Source of the DNA: Candidatus Woesearchaeota archaeon
GTDB lineage: Archaea > Nanobdellota > Nanobdellia > SCGC-AAA011-G17 > GW2011-AR18
Direction of reading: 5' to 3'
Assembly (NCBI GenBank): GCA_018302545.1
Contig: JAGVZM010000005.1
Location: forward strand, 1-51,675
Length of the DNA stretch: 51,675 nt
A program made the position numbers and the translations under genes. The notes under the pieces were generated by a model. It worked only from the letters and a program-made list of their open reading frames with translations, did no database searches and was not told where the DNA came from. Of this stretch, positions 46,924 to 51,675 are shown in pieces. Every line of letters starts with the position of its first letter. Position 1 is the stretch's first letter.

Positions 46924-47017
46924 AGAGTCCTATTAATTCTTTTAGGATATTGTTATTCTTTTTTAGTCATTTTAAATATTAGTTAATATTTTTAAACTTT
47001 ATGTTCTCTTTTTATTT

Positions 47018-47305
47018 ATGAAAGAAATAACTGATGCTAAGCTAGATAGATATATGGATTTAACTAGTAGAGCTTTGAAGAAAATTAAGATTGATATTAA
47101 TGTTAAATTTAATGCTAAGAAAATAGCTGAAGATTTTTTGGATATGGCTAATAGGTATATAGATGATGCTAAATTTTTTAGAGATAAAGGTGATTATGTT
47201 AATTCTTTGGCTGCTTTAAGCTATGCACATGCTTGGTTAGATGCGGGGGCTAGAATTGGTGTTTTTGATGTTGATCATGATAATGAATTATTTGTTGTAG
47301 ATTAG
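47018..47305 (+). CDS. DUF357 family protein
   Basis: KIAEDFLDMANRYIDDAKFFRDKGDYVNSLAALSYAHAWLDAGARIG. Confidence 0.85.
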   Translation: MKEITDAKLDRYMDLTSRALKKIKIDINVKFNAKKIAEDFLDMANRYIDDAKFFRDKGDYVNSLAALSYAHAWLDAGARIGVFDVDHDNELFVVD

Positions 47306-47544
47306 AAATTTTCTTCTAAATATTTAATTATTTTTTTTGAATCCCCAATATATTTATTATTTATTTTTAGAATTGGTACAGTTTCAACTTTTGATTTTTC
47401 TTTTAATTCTTTTCTCAACTTATCGTTTCTATCTGAAGATACGTTTATCTTTGCATACTTAATCTTTTTTTCTTTTAGTTTTTCTCTTACTAATTCACAA
47501 AATGGGCAAAATTCAAATTGATATAAAATTATTTTTTGTATCAT
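47302..47544 (-). CDS. Glutaredoxin-like protein
   Basis: IILYQFEFCPFCELVREKLKEKKI CPFC active site; VETVPILKINNKYIGDSKKIIKYL. ATG 47544 is native; the track ATG at 47559 lies inside the IS terminal repeat. Confidence 0.85.
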   Translation of the reverse strand: MIQKIILYQFEFCPFCELVREKLKEKKIKYAKINVSSDRNDKLRKELKEKSKVETVPILKINNKYIGDSKKIIKYLEENF

Positions 47545-48489
47545 GGGGCTCTGGTGCATTCCTAAGTTTTAAGTAGAAATGAGGCTCTTAGCCTCTCATT
47601 GGTTTGTTGAGAATCAATGGAGAGGTGAGCCTCATAGCAAAAGAATATGAAGATTACTTAAATTTTGTGAGTGAAGCTTTAGAGTTAGCTAAGAAGATTC
47701 CTAGATACTTTTCTAAGTATAGCAATAAGATATATTGCAATCACCAGAAGTTTGTAATAGTTATTCTTATGCAGAAGCTTAAATTGACAACCAGAGGTGT
47801 TATCTCATTTCTAAGAAGTAATCCTAGTTTATGCTTAGAATTTGGATTACTAAGGATACCTGTCCATACAACAATAATAAGATTCTTTTTAAAAATAAAG
47901 AATATCATTGGTTTATTGCTAAACATAAGACAAGCAATAACTGTTGCTGTTGATGCAACAGGGTTCGAATTAGAGGCTAAAAGCTTCTATTATAGAACTA
48001 AATGGAATAGTGAAAGGAAGTGGAAAACAAAGCAATACATGAAGTTAAGTGTTGCAATCGACACAGACAAACAACTTATTCTGGATTATAAGATCCGTAA
48101 GAAGTTTAGGCATGATACTTTAGATTTCAAGAATTTACTTAAGGATTTAGATGTTAAGCATGTTGTAGCAGATAAAGGTTATGATAGCAAGAGTAATAGA
48201 TTGTTTGTTGTAAGGAAATTAAAAGCAACACCCAACATACCTTACAGGAAGTTTAGTAGCAAGAATCATCTGCAAGGAAAGAAAATAATTCCTTTTGACG
48301 AAAGTACGTACCATCAGAGAAGCAAAGTAGAAACTGTATTTAGTGTAATCAAGAGAAAATATGGTTCTATACTTAGAAATAAAAGTTATGCAACACAGCA
48401 AGTTGAACTAATAAGCAAACTTATAGTTTATAATTTAGACAGAAAGCTAAATTATCTTTTGCTTATTCTGAGGGTTGCACCAGAGCCTC
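47545..48489 (+). mobile_element. IS element with ~22-bp imperfect terminal inverted repeats
   Basis: Left GGGGCTCTGGTGCATTCCTAAG (47545-47566); right end reverse complement GAGGCTCTGGTGCAACCCTCAG (48468-48489). Confidence 0.85.
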
Positions 48490-48518
48490 TAAAGATTAAT
48501 TTTATATACTTTAATTAA
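47604..48518 (+). CDS. IS5/IS1182-like DDE transposase
   Basis: AVDATGF, HVVADKGYDSKSNR, SKVETVFSVIKRKYGS (D-D-E); intact frame; TTG start at 47604 or GTG at 47625. Confidence 0.85.
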   Translation: MLRINGEVSLIAKEYEDYLNFVSEALELAKKIPRYFSKYSNKIYCNHQKFVIVILMQKLKLTTRGVISFLRSNPSLCLEFGLLRIPVHTTIIRFFLKIKNIIGLLLNIRQAITVAVDATGFELEAKSFYYRTKWNSERKWKTKQYMKLSVAIDTDKQLILDYKIRKKFRHDTLDFKNLLKDLDVKHVVADKGYDSKSNRLFVVRKLKATPNIPYRKFSSKNHLQGKKIIPFDESTYHQRSKVETVFSVIKRKYGSILRNKSYATQQVELISKLIVYNLDRKLNYLLLILRVAPEPLKINFIYFN

Positions 48519-48530
48519 CTTATTTATTTT

Positions 48531-48983
48531 ATGAAAAAAAGGTGTTTTATATTTCTAATCCTTGTTTTAGTTTTTATGTTTGGTTGTAATTATGTTCCTC
48601 CTGGTACTATGGATCCAGATAAAGTTAGTTTAACTAATTTAAATTTTTTTACTAGGTCTCAGGATGAATCTTTTGAGCCTGTTGTTGAGGAGAGTAATTG
48701 TAGGGACATAGATATTGGTAGTTCTTCTGTTGAATTTAATGGAGTTTTGACTGCTGAAGATTATTGTACCTTTAATGGTTATGCAACTTGTGAAGCTTTA
48801 TCTTTAGATGGAGGTTCCCCTAGAGCTTGTGGTTATTCTTTAGAATGCAATGGTGTTGAACCTTATTGTTGGGTGAAAAGGAATGATGCCACAAAAGGAT
48901 ATGATACTATAAGATGTTGTGGATCTAGAGGTATTCTTGATTTAGACACGGGAGTTTCGAGAGTGTTTAGTTTAAAAAGATAA
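48531..48983 (+). CDS. Cys-rich lipoprotein
   Basis: Lipobox LVFMFGC; C-terminal EDYCTFNGYATCEAL...YCWVKRNDATKGYDTIRCCGSRG. Confidence 0.7.
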   Translation: MKKRCFIFLILVLVFMFGCNYVPPGTMDPDKVSLTNLNFFTRSQDESFEPVVEESNCRDIDIGSSSVEFNGVLTAEDYCTFNGYATCEALSLDGGSPRACGYSLECNGVEPYCWVKRNDATKGYDTIRCCGSRGILDLDTGVSRVFSLKR

Positions 48984-49041
48984 TACTACTAAAAAGTTAA
49001 ACGATATATATATATATATAACTTTATTTCTCTAACTTTTT

Positions 49042-49896
49042 ATGCTTAACAAAAAGATGTTGATTGTTTTTGTTTCTATATTGTTATTAGGATTATTATT
49101 TGCTTTTGGTTGTACTCAAGAAGAGAAAGTTTCTGATGTTCAAGAAACTGGTGACCCAATTAAACTTAATGATGGTGAAGGATTTGCTCCAAAAGGTCTA
49201 GCACCAGCAAATTGTGTTAATTATTCTTTGAGAATAGGAGACTCTATTAATTTTAATGGTAAGAACATTACTTTAGTTACACTTTCTAATTTACCTGGGG
49301 CTATTTTTAGTATTAGTGGTTCTGTTTCTTCTACAATTGCACCAGGAGCTAGTCAGATTATTAATGGAGTAGTAATTAATGTTAGATATATAGATAGTTC
49401 TTCTGGTATTGTTGTTGTTACAATCTGCGAGGATACTACAAGACAAAGGACCTTTGTTGTTCGAACTATTGATAGAATTAGATTATCTAAAATTTATACT
49501 TCCTCTTTTATTTCAATTATTAAAACTTATACTCCTCCTTTTGCAATAGTCACAGGGACTGGTGAAAGAGATAAAGAATGTAGAGGCAGACGTGAGATAG
49601 CTTTAGGCTTATCTAGTTTAGGATCTAGAAGCGAAGTCATTCCAGGTGATGAGTTTTGTCAAAGATTCAATTTTAATAGTTGTCAAAAAATTATTGCTGA
49701 AAATCTAAGAAGTTATTCTTGTAATACTCAAATAGAATACAATGCTAGTTTTTATCCTTCATCACCTCCTTATTCTTGGGCTTGGGTGAGGCCAAATAAT
49801 GCTAGAGGCAGGGATACTTTAGTATGCTGTGATCCAAGAGAGAGTGATAATCCTCCTCCAAATGGTCAGAACCCTCAAATTATGGTAACTTCATAA
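49042..49896 (+). CDS. Cys-rich lipoprotein
   Basis: Lipobox LLLGLLFAFGC; C-terminal DEFCQRFNFNSCQKI...YSWAWVRPNNARGRDTLVCCDPRE. Confidence 0.75.
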   Translation: MLNKKMLIVFVSILLLGLLFAFGCTQEEKVSDVQETGDPIKLNDGEGFAPKGLAPANCVNYSLRIGDSINFNGKNITLVTLSNLPGAIFSISGSVSSTIAPGASQIINGVVINVRYIDSSSGIVVVTICEDTTRQRTFVVRTIDRIRLSKIYTSSFISIIKTYTPPFAIVTGTGERDKECRGRREIALGLSSLGSRSEVIPGDEFCQRFNFNSCQKIIAENLRSYSCNTQIEYNASFYPSSPPYSWAWVRPNNARGRDTLVCCDPRESDNPPPNGQNPQIMVTS

Positions 49897-49940
49897 TTTT
49901 TTAGAAACTTATTTTAGTTAGTTTATCTTAATTTAATTAT

Positions 49941-50627
49941 ATGAAAAAAGAAGTGATTGTATTTTCTTTAGGAGGAAGTTTAGTTGTTCCAAATAATGTT
50001 GATTATAATTACCTTCATAAATTTAAGATTTTTGTTAATAAATTAAGAAAGAAATACAATATTGTCCTTGTTACTGGCGGTGGAAAAACAGCTAGAGATT
50101 ATATAAAAGCTTTAAGATATGAAAAAGCAGATAATAAATTACAAAGTATAATTGGAATAATGAGCACTAAACTAAATGCTAGATTAGTTGCTGGTATATT
50201 TGGCTTAAATGAAATAGTTCCTGATTCTTTGGAAGATGTTAAAAAACATGTTGAAAAAAATGGTTTTTGTGTTTGCGGAGCATTAGGATTTCAGCCAGAT
50301 ATGACTAGTGATGGAGATGCTGCTGAGATTTCTGCTTATTTAAAAGCTGATTTGTTTGTTAATTTAACTAATGTTGATGGATTATATGACAAAGATCCTA
50401 AGAAATATAAAACTGTGAAGCTAATTCAATGTATAGATTATAAATCCTTTATTGATATAGTAAATAAGATTAAATATGAATCTGGGCAACATTTTGTTTT
50501 AGATCAAGCTGCCGCTAGGATAATCTCTAAATCTAAGATTAAAACCTTAATAGTTAATGGTAAGAAATTGGATAATGTTTTAATGTATCTTAAAGATCAT
50601 AAGTTTAGAGGCACATTAATAAATTAA
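49941..50627 (+). CDS. pyrH: Uridylate (UMP) kinase, archaeal type
   Basis: VIVFSLGGSLVVP; VLVTGGGKTARDYI; GFQPDMTSDGDAAEISAYLKADLFVNLTNVDGLYDKDP. Confidence 0.9.
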   Translation: MKKEVIVFSLGGSLVVPNNVDYNYLHKFKIFVNKLRKKYNIVLVTGGGKTARDYIKALRYEKADNKLQSIIGIMSTKLNARLVAGIFGLNEIVPDSLEDVKKHVEKNGFCVCGALGFQPDMTSDGDAAEISAYLKADLFVNLTNVDGLYDKDPKKYKTVKLIQCIDYKSFIDIVNKIKYESGQHFVLDQAAARIISKSKIKTLIVNGKKLDNVLMYLKDHKFRGTLIN

Positions 50628-51248
50628 GTTTGACCCTAATTCTTCTATTTTTAAGAAAATAACTATCAATCTTTTTTTAGTTTCTTGATTTTTAGTTGTT
50701 GAAGTTATTGTGTTTTTTATTAGTTCTAGGCTTCTAGGCATTTTATAGGATCTTGATTCTCTTCCTATATTTTTTAAATGATTTCTATTTGTGGTTTTCA
50801 TCTTTTCATTATATTCACTGATTTTCTTTAGTAATTCTATAAGTGATTCTAGTCCTTTTATTTCTTCTTCTAATCCTTTTTGTATTTCTAATAAACTTGC
50901 TATTGCTCTTCTTTTTTCTAGACTTATTAATTCCCCTAGTATTGGTCCTGTTTTTTTAAGCGTTTCTTTTAGGTCTTTGGTTATCTTTTCAATTATTGGA
51001 ATTAATACTATTCTTGAACAATCTATAGAGTTTACTAAGCTTGATATTCTATATACTAATGTTGAATCTAGATTTACTTTTGCGTTTTCTAAGGTTTTTA
51101 GTAGCTCATCTATATCCTTCTCTAGTTCTATTGATAATTGCTCTGCTTGTAAGAACTCATTTTCTAAATTATCTGGATTATCTAGTCCTGATAACTCTGA
51201 ACTTATTTTAGCTATTGTAATATAAATGTCTTGTCTTGCTGCTAACAT
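50616..51248 (-). CDS. Coiled-coil hypothetical protein
   Basis: Helical, charge-rich 210-aa ORF convergent with pyrH (12-nt overlap). Confidence 0.55.
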   Translation of the reverse strand: MLAARQDIYITIAKISSELSGLDNPDNLENEFLQAEQLSIELEKDIDELLKTLENAKVNLDSTLVYRISSLVNSIDCSRIVLIPIIEKITKDLKETLKKTGPILGELISLEKRRAIASLLEIQKGLEEEIKGLESLIELLKKISEYNEKMKTTNRNHLKNIGRESRSYKMPRSLELIKNTITSTTKNQETKKRLIVIFLKIEELGSNLIY

Positions 51249-51323
51249 ATGTTTATTATTTAGTTGCTTTGCTTATTTAACTTTTTTGATTAAGTTTTTA
51301 AGTTTTTACCTTTTAGTTTAATT

Positions 51324-51675
51324 ATGATAATTATAGTTACAGGCAGTGTTGGAACTGGTAAGACTGTTATATCCAAAGCTCTTGCTTCTAGATTGAACTT
51401 TGAATACATTGATGTTAATAAGATAATTAAAGAGAATGATCTTAGAGGTAGCTATATTCCTGAATTAGATACTTATGAGGTTGATGTTAAAAAATTAAAA
51501 AATTTTCTATTAAATTATATTAATGGTAAAGAGGATCTAATAATTGATGGTCATCTTAGCCATTATTTAGATTGTGATATTATTAATTTTTGTATTGTTT
51601 GTAGATGTGATCTAAAATTATTAAAACAGAGACTATTGGATAGAGGATATAATGAACTAAAAATTAGGGAGAATT
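51324..51675 (+). CDS. Adenylate kinase-like P-loop protein (AK6/Fap7-like), truncated by window end
   Basis: Manual translation MIIIVTGSVGTGKTVISKALASRLNFEYIDVNKIIKEND...DLIIDGHLSHYLDCDIINFCIVCRCDLKLLKQRLLDRGYNELKIREN. Confidence 0.75.
   Translation, partial: MIIIVTGSVGTGKTVISKALASRLNFEYIDVNKIIKENDLRGSYIPELDTYEVDVKKLKNFLLNYINGKEDLIIDGHLSHYLDCDIINFCIVCRCDLKLLKQRLLDRGYNELKIREN

Noticed and set aside
45969-46982. Alternative-frame ORFs (45969-46202, 46710-46982) in the Cys-rich gene
   Set aside because: Shadow ORFs created by the periodic repeat DNA.
47535-48500. Clear target-site duplication for the IS
   Set aside because: Flanks TCAT and TAAAG do not show an obvious duplication; I do not claim one.
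49003-49020. (AT)n tract as a special element
   Set aside because: Most simply part of the AT-rich promoter of the 49042 lipoprotein gene.
50791-51225. Plus-strand Ser/Phe-rich ORF
   Set aside because: Antisense of the more plausible coiled-coil protein; composition typical of antisense AT-rich DNA.

Overview
AT-rich, densely packed archaeal window, probably from a small-genome DPANN lineage (Woesearchaeota/Pacearchaeota-like; inferred from S-layer, AglB, DUF357, TATA boxes and leaderless starts, not from a marker phylogeny). Main blocks: (1) an S-layer gene with a perfect 9-bp hairpin at the predicted mRNA 5' end; (2) a ~180-nt GC-enriched, highly structured ncRNA candidate at ~5017-5197 that I could not assign to a family; (3) a BatA/vWA-MoxR-DUF58 cluster interrupted by a PIN/RHH toxin-antitoxin pair; (4) an asparagine-synthetase/Dph6 (diphthine-ammonia ligase-like) fusion; (5) a long surface-glycan/N-glycosylation cluster (AglB, Wbp-like sugar genes, Alg13/Alg14, two AsnB amidotransferases, glycosyltransferases, flippase, formyltransferase) holding a decayed TnpB/right-end scar and a glycosyltransferase split by one in-frame stop; (6) ThrRS, HicBA, and a lipoprotein-diversification zone (Cys-rich repeat protein, shared promoter/signal-peptide cassette, truncated lipoprotein fragment) with an apparently intact IS5/IS1182-like element that abuts a glutaredoxin start codon. 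No CRISPR array, rRNA or convincing tRNA was seen. All homology calls come from reading motifs, not from searches.
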